Origin: CBCYMI01 sp965183855
GTDB taxonomy: Bacteria; Pseudomonadota; Alphaproteobacteria; Caulobacterales; Maricaulaceae
Direction: 5' to 3'
NCBI GenBank assembly: GCA_965183855.1
Contig: CBCYMI010000023.1
Span: 1-45,280 of the forward strand
DNA: 45,280 nt
The position numbers and the translations under genes are program-made. The notes beneath the pieces were generated by a model, which was given only the letters and a program-made list of their open reading frames with translations, was not told the origin of the DNA and did not search any database. Positions 9,627-18,146 of this stretch are shown here, in pieces (position 1 is the first letter of the stretch; every line of letters begins with the position of its first letter).

Positions 9627-10823
9627 ATGAGCAAAACGCTTATTGAGATTGTAACTCCATCCGTTGGAGAATCTGTTACAGAAGCCAGCTTGGCTGAATG
9701 GTTAAAAAATAAAGGAGAAATGGTCGAAAAAGATGAGGCTGTCCTTGCTCTTGAAACAGATAAAGCAGCACAAGAATTAGTCGCTCCACAGGCAGGTTTG
9801 CTTGTTGAAACCTTATTTAAAGAAGGAGATACCGTCACTCCGGGAGATGTTTTGGCACGCATAGATGTTTCAGTAAAACCAGATCAAAGCAAGCCTGATC
9901 CATCACCAACACATGAACAAGAATCTCAAATACAAACAGCTTCTTCTGAAAAAATTTTAATGCCTGCTGCAAAAAGAATAATTGATGAAAACAATCTTGA
10001 TGTTTCCAATATTAAAGGACATGGTAAAAAAGGAAGAATAACGAAACAAGATGCCGTTCAAGCATTAAATGACGCATCCTCATACCAGGGCAAACCAAAA
10101 GAGTATAAACGCACACTAGAAAATCGTGAAGAACGAATTCGTATGAGCCGTCTTAGACAAACAATTGCAAGACGTTTAAAAGAAGCACAAAATACCGCTG
10201 CGATATTAACAACCTTTAACGAAGTTGATCTATCTGCCATTATAAAATTAAGGTCAGACAATAAAGAGCTTTTTCTTAAAAAGCATAATGTTAAATTGGG
10301 CTTTATGAGTTTTTTTGTTAAAGCTTCTCTGCATGCGCTTAAAGAATTACCTACCGTAAATGCAGAGATTGATGGAACAGATATCATCTATAAAAATTAT
10401 TATGATATCGGAGTTGCTGTTGGAACAGATAAAGGACTGGTTGTCCCTGTGATCCGAGATGCAGATCAAAGATCTTTTGCTAATATTGAACAGGAAATTG
10501 CTCTGCTCGGTAAAAAAGCAAGGGATGGAAAATTAACAGTTGAAGAAATGCAAGGAGCAAGCTTTACGCTCTCTAATGGAGGGGTTTACGGCTCTCTAAT
10601 GTCAACACCGATCCTCAACCCTCCACAATCAGGTATATTGGGAATGCATAAAATACAGCAACGCCCCGTTGTGTTAGAAAATAGAAAAATCGAAGCACGT
10701 CCCATGATGTATTTGGCACTCTCTTATGATCATAGAATTGTCGATGGCAAAGAGGCTGTGACCTTTCTTGTTCGGATAAAAGAAAGCCTAGAAACGCCAG
10801 AGAGGCTTTTGCTTGATTTATAA
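9627..10823 (+). CDS. sucB: 2-oxoglutarate dehydrogenase E2, dihydrolipoyl succinyltransferase
   Basis: Core acyltransferase of the 2-oxoglutarate dehydrogenase complex. The ATG at 9627 is preferred over one 13 codons upstream because AAAGGA lies just before it and the product then begins MSKTLIEIVTPSVGESV, the usual E2 N-terminus. Domains in order: lipoyl domain (residues 1-76) with the lipoylated lysine in ALETDKAA (K46); an Asp/Ser/Gln-rich linker; peripheral subunit-binding domain (MPAAKRIIDENNLD to KKGRITKQDAVQAL); catalytic domain ending SYDHRIVDGKEAV with the family's His (H369) and Asp (D373). Length 398 is standard. It ends the suc block and converges on atpI. Confidence 0.97.
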   Translation: MSKTLIEIVTPSVGESVTEASLAEWLKNKGEMVEKDEAVLALETDKAAQELVAPQAGLLVETLFKEGDTVTPGDVLARIDVSVKPDQSKPDPSPTHEQESQIQTASSEKILMPAAKRIIDENNLDVSNIKGHGKKGRITKQDAVQALNDASSYQGKPKEYKRTLENREERIRMSRLRQTIARRLKEAQNTAAILTTFNEVDLSAIIKLRSDNKELFLKKHNVKLGFMSFFVKASLHALKELPTVNAEIDGTDIIYKNYYDIGVAVGTDKGLVVPVIRDADQRSFANIEQEIALLGKKARDGKLTVEEMQGASFTLSNGGVYGSLMSTPILNPPQSGILGMHKIQQRPVVLENRKIEARPMMYLALSYDHRIVDGKEAVTFLVRIKESLETPERLLLDL

Positions 10824-11007
10824 ACAGAGATATATCTTATAATCTTAGAAGTTTCTGTTTCAATGAAGTCCCACAGCTATATTGATTAAATTTCAGAAAA
10901 AAGTCTGAAACTGGTCTTTTATATCTTCTGTTTTTTGAAACTCGCATTCAAGCTAAATTTCCTTCATAGATTTATGAAAGCGTCTTCTCTTATCTTGATA
11001 TTTAAAA

Positions 11008-11376
11008 TCAGGGCTCCTCTGATGTATCTTTTTGGTAAACAGATTTAACTAGTATATAAACCCCGATCACAAACCCTAATAAAACACCTGCTATTAATGC
11101 AAAAGGAGTTGTTTTAAAAAACCAGTCTATAATCCACCCAATTCCTGTTCCTAATAATATGGCAGAAACAAAATCTGCAACATATCGCATGCCTTGACCG
11201 ATTCCTTTAGCAGGTTTGTGTTCGTTTTCTACAACCCGTTTTTTTTGATATTTATTTTTTATGGAAGATGCTTTTTTTGATAATTGTTTTAATTTTTCTA
11301 ACAAAAAAGCTTCTTTATCTCTATCTGATTTATGGTTGTCTTGGTTTAGATTTTGTTTTTTCTTATTATTTGACAC
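11008..11376 (-). CDS. atpI: ATP synthase assembly protein AtpI
   Basis: Small membrane protein that helps assemble the F0 c-ring. The 122-residue product has a Lys-rich hydrophilic N-terminus (residues 1-55) and two predicted membrane helices (about 63-84 and 88-112) with the family pattern GTGIGWIIDWFFKTTPFALIAGVLLGFVIG. The stop is TGA. In most alphaproteobacteria atpI sits directly upstream of atpB; here atpB is about 21 kb away and atpI stands alone between convergent sucB and a dead transposase. See finding on the split ATP synthase genes. Confidence 0.87.
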   Translation of the reverse strand: MSNNKKKQNLNQDNHKSDRDKEAFLLEKLKQLSKKASSIKNKYQKKRVVENEHKPAKGIGQGMRYVADFVSAILLGTGIGWIIDWFFKTTPFALIAGVLLGFVIGVYILVKSVYQKDTSEEP

Positions 11377-11494
11377 GAATGATTATCTTCTTCCAATGAA
11401 TCTTGATTGTGAAATCTCTGATTTCAAAATCTAATAATAAAGCTATATTCGGAGCTGTTCTATTTAATTAATTGATATATTGTTTGCCCCATTT

Positions 11495-11532
11495 TTTTAT
11501 TGGTTTCAATTAGTTTTATTGGTTTCAATTAC
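11495..11532. repeat. two tandem copies of a 19-bp unit
   Basis: TTTTATTGGTTTCAATTAG at 11495-11513 is followed directly by a copy at 11514-11532 that differs only in its last base. It lies at the 3' edge of the transposase remnant and may be a slippage duplication within it. Confidence 0.7.
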
Positions 11533-11544
11533 ATTTTTGGGTTT

Positions 11545-12135
11545 GGGGTTCAACTACCTAAACACATTCTTTCAAGAATACCTCAAAATGCTCTTTGGGT
11601 ACACTTTTAAATTTCGCGCTTGTGGCGTGGTTCCAAACCTTCTCAATTACATGAAAATGTGATGATGCTTTTCCGCAAACAGCGTTGAAGAGATCAAAAC
11701 GTACTTAAGACCGCTTACATCCAACACATGATAGCCAAACACTCCTGTATAAACAATACAATCCTAGATCAGCTTGCCGTTCAATAATAAGCAGGAATGT
11801 CTTGCTAGAAGCATCATGGATCATCTTCGTATATACCCTGTTCTTGCACTTTAGCAAACTAAAACAACTCTTTTTCTTGTCGCATCTCTCCCATACCAAG
11901 CTTTGCAAACACTGCCAAAATACCGTTTATCAACTTCAATCTTACTACTGAAATCTTTATGAGATTTCTGCTTTATTTGAACGGAAATCCTTTCGCAAAA
12001 TCGTTGAAAGAAATAGGCTAATCTCTTGCGAAGTATACCAGATGGTCGCACAATGTGCTGTTATACCCACAATAATCTATTTTATCAGCTTATCTTGTTT
12101 TCCTTTGCTTAAAATCTGCTCTTTCTATACCTCCT
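11545..12135 (-). pseudogene. IS1595-family (IS1016-like) transposase remnant
   Basis: Reading the minus strand across several frames recovers pieces of an IS1595-family transposase in the right order: an N-terminal KQDKLIK and IIVGITAHCA (about 12050-12110), YFFQRFCERISVQI, then KIEVDKRYFGSVCKAWYGRD (matching the catalytic-domain start EVDESYFGG), VYTKMIHDASSKTFLLIIE, and finally IEKVWNHATSAKFKSVPKEH followed by FEVFLKEC, which matches the IENFWNQAKRHLRKFNGIPKEHF-LKECE end of the family. Several frameshifts and stops separate these pieces, so it is dead. Terminal inverted repeats were not found as a pair. The order and match to the family are the evidence; the subgroup is from memory. Confidence 0.82.
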
Positions 12136-12259
12136 CAGATAGCAAACCTCAATTGTCTGGCGAAACTATTTTTGTTGGAAACGTGTTAATCACTCAACCC
12201 ATATGAAAGCCATTTTTTTATGAAGGTTTTAAATAGAAAAATATAAAAAAACACATTGT

Positions 12260-13924
12260 TTATTTTTGGGCAATTTGACGATAATAATGTGCTTCCGATC
12301 TTGTTAATTGTTCCCCTTGCTTACGTGCCAATACCATTTCCCGTGCTGTTTTATACTCTGGATCATGCCAAAAAATCAAACAGCCATTACATCCTTTTGC
12401 ACAACACCCTTCCTTACCAACACGATTTGTTCTAACACGTCTTTGCTTTGCTCCCTCTCCGATAGATTCAATTAATTGATTTTTTCTGATGTGATAAATT
12501 TTTACATTATGTTTCTGCGAAATTTCCAGCCTTTGAGCTGTTTTATCAAATTTAAGCCTGTTCCATTGCTCCTCTGTCAATGCTTTTTCTTTTCGTATAA
12601 TCGAATATTCTGGAAACCTCTGTTTTAAATGATCAATATTTTCATGCTCAAATGCCTTAAATGGAATGCGAATAGATAAGTTCAGACCAGGCTGGACAAG
12701 TTCAAGGAGCTCTCCGGTATCTGCATTTTCAAATTCATATAATCTGATCAACACAGTATTGCGACAAATAGGTGATACAAACTCCAAAATCTCACCTGAT
12801 ACAAGCTTGTTTTTAACCTCCATAATAAAGGAATCTTTAGTTAGTTTTGTAATCATACCTGCATATTCCCATTGAGACAGAGAATGTGTATCTTCATAGT
12901 CATGTGCATAATTTGTTAACCGTCCATCATGAAAGGCCAATGTATATCCACGATTTCCTACAGAGTATAATTCTTTCATATATTCATCAGGATTCCAGTT
13001 TTCTGGATCATCATAATAATCGTCAATTGCCATACGATAGGATCTTGCAGTAATTGCAGCATAATACTCACTTTTTCCGCGCCCTTCTACTTTAAGAGAA
13101 TCAATCCCGATTTTTAGATAATCATTTAATTTAGGCATTAAACAAAGGTCTTTGGAATTCAGAATATAAGACCCTCTTTCATCTTCTTCAATAGGCATAA
13201 ACTCTCCAGGTCTACAACCTTCTTCCAGAAGGAATTGAAATAAATCAATATTATCCTTTGTAATTTCTAATGGATAGTTAGTTCCATCTTTTAATCGAAT
13301 ATGCAGTTTATAATTCCAACGACAACTATTTGCACAATTTCCCTGATTGGCTCCACGTTCTGACATAAAATTAGAAAGTAGACACCTACCAGAATACGTC
13401 ATGCACATGGATCCATGAATAAAAGCTTCCAGTTTAATATTTGGACATTTTTTACGAATCTCGGACAATTCAGAAAAAGAGACTTCTCTTGCCAATACAC
13501 ATAAATCAGCACCTTGTTCTTCCCAGAATTTAACGGAAAGCCAAGAGCAAATATTGCTTTGTGTTGAAACATGCAAGGATAATTCTGGTGCTTTTTGTTT
13601 AACATATTGAAACACACCTGGATCTGCAATGATTAATCCATCAGGGTGTACTTTTCTGACTGTTTCAATATATTCATCTAATTTTGGAATATCTTTATTA
13701 TGAGAAAACAGATTTAATGTTAAATAGGCACGTTTGTTATATTGATGGCAAAATTGGATCCCTTCTATTACTTCTTCAAGGGTAAACTGAGATTTTGTCC
13801 GTAAGGATAAATCTGGCGTTCCCAAATAAACAGCATCTGCACCATATAAAATAGCCAGCTTTAATTTACGTAAATTACCTGCTGGCATTAATAATTCTGA
13901 ATATTCCCCTGTTTTTTTGATCAT
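12260..13924 (-). CDS. U32-family protein (peptidase U32 / TrhP-RlhA-like RNA hydroxylase)
   Basis: Family U32 was named for a collagenase-like protease, but several members (TrhP, RlhA) are Fe-S enzymes needed for prephenate-dependent hydroxylation of tRNA or rRNA. The 554-residue product starts with LLMPAGNLRKLKLAILYGADAVYLG, typical of the family TIM barrel. The conserved cysteine set is visible: C174, C181, C197 and C201 around EAFIHGSMCMTYSGRCLLS and RGANQGNCANSC, plausible 4Fe-4S ligands, followed by DSLKVEGRGKSEYY. A second cysteine cluster, KEGCCAKGCNGCLIFWHD, sits near the C-terminus. Length is between TrhP (about 450) and RlhA (about 650). RNA modification is a better guess than proteolysis, but which RNA is not decidable here. 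Confidence 0.85.
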   Translation of the reverse strand: MIKKTGEYSELLMPAGNLRKLKLAILYGADAVYLGTPDLSLRTKSQFTLEEVIEGIQFCHQYNKRAYLTLNLFSHNKDIPKLDEYIETVRKVHPDGLIIADPGVFQYVKQKAPELSLHVSTQSNICSWLSVKFWEEQGADLCVLAREVSFSELSEIRKKCPNIKLEAFIHGSMCMTYSGRCLLSNFMSERGANQGNCANSCRWNYKLHIRLKDGTNYPLEITKDNIDLFQFLLEEGCRPGEFMPIEEDERGSYILNSKDLCLMPKLNDYLKIGIDSLKVEGRGKSEYYAAITARSYRMAIDDYYDDPENWNPDEYMKELYSVGNRGYTLAFHDGRLTNYAHDYEDTHSLSQWEYAGMITKLTKDSFIMEVKNKLVSGEILEFVSPICRNTVLIRLYEFENADTGELLELVQPGLNLSIRIPFKAFEHENIDHLKQRFPEYSIIRKEKALTEEQWNRLKFDKTAQRLEISQKHNVKIYHIRKNQLIESIGEGAKQRRVRTNRVGKEGCCAKGCNGCLIFWHDPEYKTAREMVLARKQGEQLTRSEAHYYRQIAQK

Positions 13925-14359
13925 ATTTTTATTCTCTTCTATTCCATACGAATTTAATTCGTATCAGTGTCGATTTTATATATTATCTTAAATAAATTAT
14001 TACACATAATATTCGTATTATGTGAGCAATGATTTAAGTAAATATCTTTTAAAAAATTTGTTTTTCTACAAATTACTATCATGCTTTTTTTTAAAACAAA
14101 TAATGATTTTATAAAATCCTTTTTTATATCCACTGAATAATTACAAGATCCTCATTGATCAAACCCTTACCAAATAACAATCTCACAATGATTTGGAAAT
14201 CCTTTTAGATAATAAATTTAATTTGAAAAAGCATTACTTATATAGCAAGCTTTAAATAAATTCATAAAAAGCAACCTAAGATTGAAAATAAAAATTGACC
14301 TATGGAAACTATAGATATAGCATTACATTCATTTAAAATAACATGATCAGGAGTAAGAA
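13925..14359. promoter_or_regulatory. U32-gene upstream region with two palindromes
   Basis: This 435-bp gap carries no coding frame. Close to the U32 start lie two inverted repeats: ATACGAATTTAATTCGTAT at 13946-13964, a perfect palindrome around one central T, and CACATAAT-ATTCGT-ATTATGTG at 14003-14024. Both contain the string ATTCGTAT, so they look like related protein-binding sites. Placement 22-100 bp upstream of the gene suits an operator. The rest of the gap, toward the methyltransferase, is featureless AT-rich sequence. Confidence 0.5.
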
Positions 14360-15706
14360 GTGTCTCTTAACTCGATCCAGAAATTATACCATCAACATAA
14401 TGGAAAACTATCTGATAAATGGGAGTTTTATCTTAGAAAGTATAATAGCGCATTAAAATGATTTAGAGAACAGCCTGTTAAATTACTAGAGATTGGTGTC
14501 CAAAATGGAGGTTCTATTGAAATATGGTCAAACTATTTTCTACCGTCTTCAACCATTATAGGTTGCGATATTAATCCCGATTGTACAAAACTAACCTATG
14601 ATAGTCCTGATATTCACATTATTATTGGAGATATAAATAGCTCAGAAACAATAAGAAAAATTTCAGATTTGTGTCCAAAGCTAGATATTATTATTGATGA
14701 TGGCTCACATCTTTCAGAAGATATTATAAAATCATTCCTATATTATTTTCCAAAATTGGAAGATAATGGTATTTTTATTGTCGAAGACTTACATTGCAGT
14801 TACTGGCAGCCTTTCCAGGGAGGTTTGTTTGCCCCTTATTCTTCAATGACATTTTTTAAATATTTAGCAGATATTATCAATCATGAACATTGGGAAAATA
14901 CTAAAGCAAAAACGGACTTAATAAAAGGGTTTTCAGCACAATATGATTTTAGTCTTGAAACTGAGACTCTATTTTCAGAAATACATTCAATTGAGTTTAG
15001 TAATTCAATGTGTATAATAAGAAAATCTCCTGAATCTGAAAACCTGCTAGGGAAACGAATCATTGCTGGGAAAGATGAAGAAGTTTTCCATATTCCTGAT
15101 GAACAAAAACTTAGAAAACCTTCTTATCCTCAGATTAATAATATCTGGTCAATCCGAGCACACCCTCCTTGTGAAACCATTCTTGAAACTGAATCTACCC
15201 TAGAAGAAACACAGAATAGATTAAAAGAAACATATGGCAACTTAAAGGAAACGCAGAATGCTTTAAAAGAAACACAGAATAGATTAAAAGAAACACATGG
15301 CAACTTAGAGGAAACGCAGAATGCTTTAAAAGAAGCACAGAATAGATTAAAAGAAACACATGACAGCTTAAAGGAAACGCAGAATGCTTTAAAAGAAGCA
15401 CAGAATAGATTAAAAGAAACACATGGCAGCTTAAAGGAAACACAGAATGCTTTAAAAGAAGCACAGAATAGATTAAAAGAAACATATGGTAGCTTAAAGG
15501 AAACGCAGAATACTTTAAAAGAAACACAGCATGATTTTAAAAAAATCGAACATAAAAACACTCAACTCAAAAATCAAATTATATCTTTAAATAGCACACT
15601 TCATCAGCAAGAATATAGAATTTCTTCTCTTGTTAACAGCGCATCCTGGAAATTAACCTACCCATTCCGGTTTATTACAGAAAGAATTAAAGCAATTTTA
15701 AAATAA
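14360..15706 (+). pseudogene. class I SAM methyltransferase with repeat coiled-coil tail, interrupted by in-frame TGA
   Basis: A GTG at 14360 with an AGGAG ribosome-binding site six bases upstream opens a 448-codon frame broken only by TGA at 14459-14461 (codon 34). After it comes LLEIGVQNGGSIEIW, the SAM-binding motif I of the CmcI/rhamnosyl O-methyltransferase-like group seen in glycan clusters, then IIGCDINPDC, DIIIDDGSHLSEDI and FIVEDLHCSYW. From about residue 280 a 21-residue repeat of three heptads (LKETQNALKEAQNRLKETHGS) forms a strong predicted coiled coil, and the end (NSASWKLTYPFRFITERI) resembles tails of glycan enzymes. The first in-frame ATG after the TGA (14669) would lack motif I. 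The gene may be newly dead, or the TGA a sequence error or a readthrough site. Lies at the start of the glycan region. Confidence 0.75.
15200..15535 (+). repeat. 63-bp in-frame tandem repeat encoding coiled-coil heptads
   Basis: Full units begin at 15242, 15305, 15368 and 15431, exactly 63 bp apart, with a partial unit before (15200) and another after (15494). Each encodes three heptads of the form LKETQNA-LKEAQNR-LKETHGS with only scattered substitutions. The strict 63-bp phase preserves both frame and heptad register. Copy number can be expected to vary by slippage or recombination. Confidence 0.95.
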
Positions 15707-16763
15707 GCATGCATAAAGCCATCTCCATATGGTCTTAATAAAGCAATCATAACTCTCTTTTGTTAAGTGAATTTTCTATTTTATCTTGAATGTTAAAATT
15801 TTATTTGCATCTTCCTTTCCGATGCTGTTTTTGATTGATGAGTTTATCATCTGGTACGTATGCGGATAGAAAGAGGAGTGTGCATCCTATATTTCACCTG
15901 CATTACTAAAGAAAATTTCTTTTGTAGAGGCTTGCTTAATCTATGACCATGGCTGACTCCATTGATCGTTTTGGGATGAAATATTGTGTTGTTGCTTAAA
16001 CATAAAAACATCTGCATTGACCGTCTGGCTAAAAGAAAAAACAATTATAATATATTTGTATATTCGACCCATGCTTTAATCATATTAAGATGTTTTTGAT
16101 CTTGGTAAATTATGGGCGTGAGGGTATTGTTTATCCTTGAAGGCACAATCCAATGCTATGATGTAAATAATGCTCTATCTCACATTTATCCAAACAAATA
16201 ATTAATGATTTTTTAATTAGAAAAAAGCCTGTTTCTTAAAAGAATCAATATCATGAGAATGGATAATGCCAGAATAGCTTAATGCTTTTTTACAAGTATT
16301 AATAAAATAATTCAAAGCAACACAAATACTTTGCTAAGTTATACTAAACTATTTAGCAAATTCCAATTAACCCATATTAGGTTGAACCTTTATTACAACT
16401 CTTAAACTATCATGATTCAAATACATTAACGGCATAATTTATTTCCCAAAATAGCTATCAATTTAACACGTTCAACGCCTAATACTGTCAATACGAGACG
16501 TTTGATAATCCATTAAATCCTTTGTTTAGCTGGATCCTTAACGCTATCTGGTAAACATCACGAAAACATACTATAAAAGATTACGTCAAGAACAAGAATT
16601 AGCCAAACTTAAGCTATTAGGCTATATAATAGATAATTATATATTTGCATAATACATGTTTATCGTATAATACAGCAGCTATGCTCGTTTCTTAAAAACG
16701 GAAAAACAACCTTTTAATCAAACATTATGCTAATTATATATTAATGCAATAACAGGGTTTATA
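15707..16763. other. 1.06-kb gene-free stretch in the glycan region
   Basis: No frame here is supported on either strand; the longest open frame (15847-16044, minus) has no recognisable motif. A short plus-strand string near 16560-16650 (TKTYYKRLRQEQELAKLKLLG) loosely recalls the C-terminus of IS110-type transposases, but it is too short and weak to call. The stretch probably holds decayed sequence, since it interrupts a run of glycan genes, but I cannot identify what it was. Confidence 0.5.
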
Positions 16764-18146
16764 TTGATAATGAGTAAAGAAGCTGCATATAAAGTCTTAT
16801 CTGGCTCTCATAATAAAAAAGAACTGAATTATGATCGACAAATTCTAAAAGATCAAAGCAAGCTTATTTCTTTTTATTTACCTCAATTTCACCGGATTAA
16901 AGAAAACTCTGAATGGTGGGGGACAGGATTTACGGAATGGACTAATGTTGCACAAGGCAAGCCTAATTTTCAAGATCATTATCAACCTCATATTCCAAGA
17001 GAGCTAGGATTTTATGATCTTTCTCATATTGATATTATGTATGAACAGGCTGAAATGGCAAAGCTTTATGGGATATATGGATTTTGCTTTTATTATTACT
17101 GGTTTAGTGGCAGGCGTATTTTAGAAACCCCTTTAAGAAATTTTTTAAAATCTGATATAGACTTAAATTTTTGTCTATGCTGGGCAAATGAAAACTGGAC
17201 ACGGACATGGGATGGAGAGCATCAGAACATCCTTTTAGAACAAAAATATCTTAAAACAGATCCTAAAGCGTTTATCGATTCCTTAATTGATTATTTTAAA
17301 GATAAAAGATATATCTATATTGATGAAAAACCTGTTTTAATTGTCTATAGAGCAAAAGAAATTCCAAACCCACAAAAAACATTTGAAGCATGGCGTAAAA
17401 GAGCTCGCCAATATGGGTTTTCAGGACTATATATTATTGTCGTTGATTTTTATGATATTAGTCATCCTGATGAGGTTGATGCCGATGCAATGGTTGAATT
17501 TCCACCACATAAATTTAATGGACCACAAAATCAGCCCGACCAAATCCCCGAATTTTCAAACACCCATTTTTCAGGAGGAATTATTGATTATGTTAAAATA
17601 ATCTCACAAAGCCTTAACAGACCCCCTCCTCCATTTAAATTATATCGTAGCCTTATGCCTGGCTGGGATAATACAGCAAGAAGACAAAACACACCAACCA
17701 TTACCGTAAATGTAAATCCAGAATATTATGGTGAATGGCTTAAATATTTAAGAGCTTATACACGTCACTATCTGGGATCCAAACCTGATAATTTTATATT
17801 TATTAATGCCTGGAATGAATGGGGAGAAGGATGCCATCTTGAACCAGATTTAAAATGGGGATTGGGTTATCTTGAACAAACGCTAGCATCATCTTATTAT
17901 ACGCACTCTGAAGAAAAAGTTGGGACAATTCGAAAGTCAGTTTTTGAAACCCTCTCAAAAACAAAACAAACACAATCAAACCAAAATCAGCATTCAAATA
18001 CTCAAGCAGAATTATATCAAACCCTCTCAAATCATAAAACTCCAACCAGTTTGGTTCAAAAAATAGCCTGGTCATTACGCCACCAGCCTTTACTCTATAA
18101 GTCCGCCAGATTTATATACAGAACAGTTATTCGGTTAGGTAAATAA
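16764..18146 (+). CDS. WbsX-like glycan biosynthesis protein (GH99-like domain)
   Basis: WbsX-type proteins occur in O-antigen and capsule clusters and carry a TIM-barrel domain related to GH99-type glycosidases; their exact reaction is unsettled. The 460-residue product has the family hallmarks: ISFYLPQFHRIKENSEWWGTGFTEWTNV near the N-terminus, YGIYGFCFYYYWFSGRRILE, CLCWANENWTRTWDG, and NAWNEWGEGCHLEPD late in the domain. The last 90 residues are Gln/Ser/Thr-rich and end in a basic, hydrophobic tail. Its stop codon is immediately followed by the ATG of the RgpF-like gene, so the two are cotranscribed. MIMSKE at the start allows either of two nearby ATGs. Confidence 0.9.
   Translation: MIMSKEAAYKVLSGSHNKKELNYDRQILKDQSKLISFYLPQFHRIKENSEWWGTGFTEWTNVAQGKPNFQDHYQPHIPRELGFYDLSHIDIMYEQAEMAKLYGIYGFCFYYYWFSGRRILETPLRNFLKSDIDLNFCLCWANENWTRTWDGEHQNILLEQKYLKTDPKAFIDSLIDYFKDKRYIYIDEKPVLIVYRAKEIPNPQKTFEAWRKRARQYGFSGLYIIVVDFYDISHPDEVDADAMVEFPPHKFNGPQNQPDQIPEFSNTHFSGGIIDYVKIISQSLNRPPPPFKLYRSLMPGWDNTARRQNTPTITVNVNPEYYGEWLKYLRAYTRHYLGSKPDNFIFINAWNEWGEGCHLEPDLKWGLGYLEQTLASSYYTHSEEKVGTIRKSVFETLSKTKQTQSNQNQHSNTQAELYQTLSNHKTPTSLVQKIAWSLRHQPLLYKSARFIYRTVIRLGK

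Noticed and set aside
10891..10910. TTTCAG/CTGAAA hairpin between sucB and atpI as a terminator
   Set aside because: Only a 6-bp AT-rich stem with an 8-nt loop and no clean T-run on either side.
11480..11662. Plus-strand 60-codon frame near the transposase remnant
   Set aside because: It is the antisense of the C-terminal part of the IS1595-like transposase.
14459..14461. TGA read as tryptophan (alternative genetic code)
   Set aside because: TGG is used for Trp throughout, and atpI, atpB and lptM end naturally at TGA.
14459..14483. TGA followed by an inverted repeat, possible selenocysteine insertion
   Set aside because: The stem would have a one-base loop, the site aligns with a variable position rather than a catalytic cysteine, and no selenocysteine machinery is visible here.
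15130..15561. Two long antisense open frames rich in Cys, Phe and Leu across the 63-bp repeats
   Set aside because: They exist only because the repeat lacks stops in the reverse frames; the sense strand has the heptad pattern, methyltransferase context and start signals.
16560..16655. Possible IS110-type transposase C-terminus (TKTYYKRLRQEQELAKLK)
   Set aside because: Only about 25 residues of loose similarity with no flanking support in any frame.
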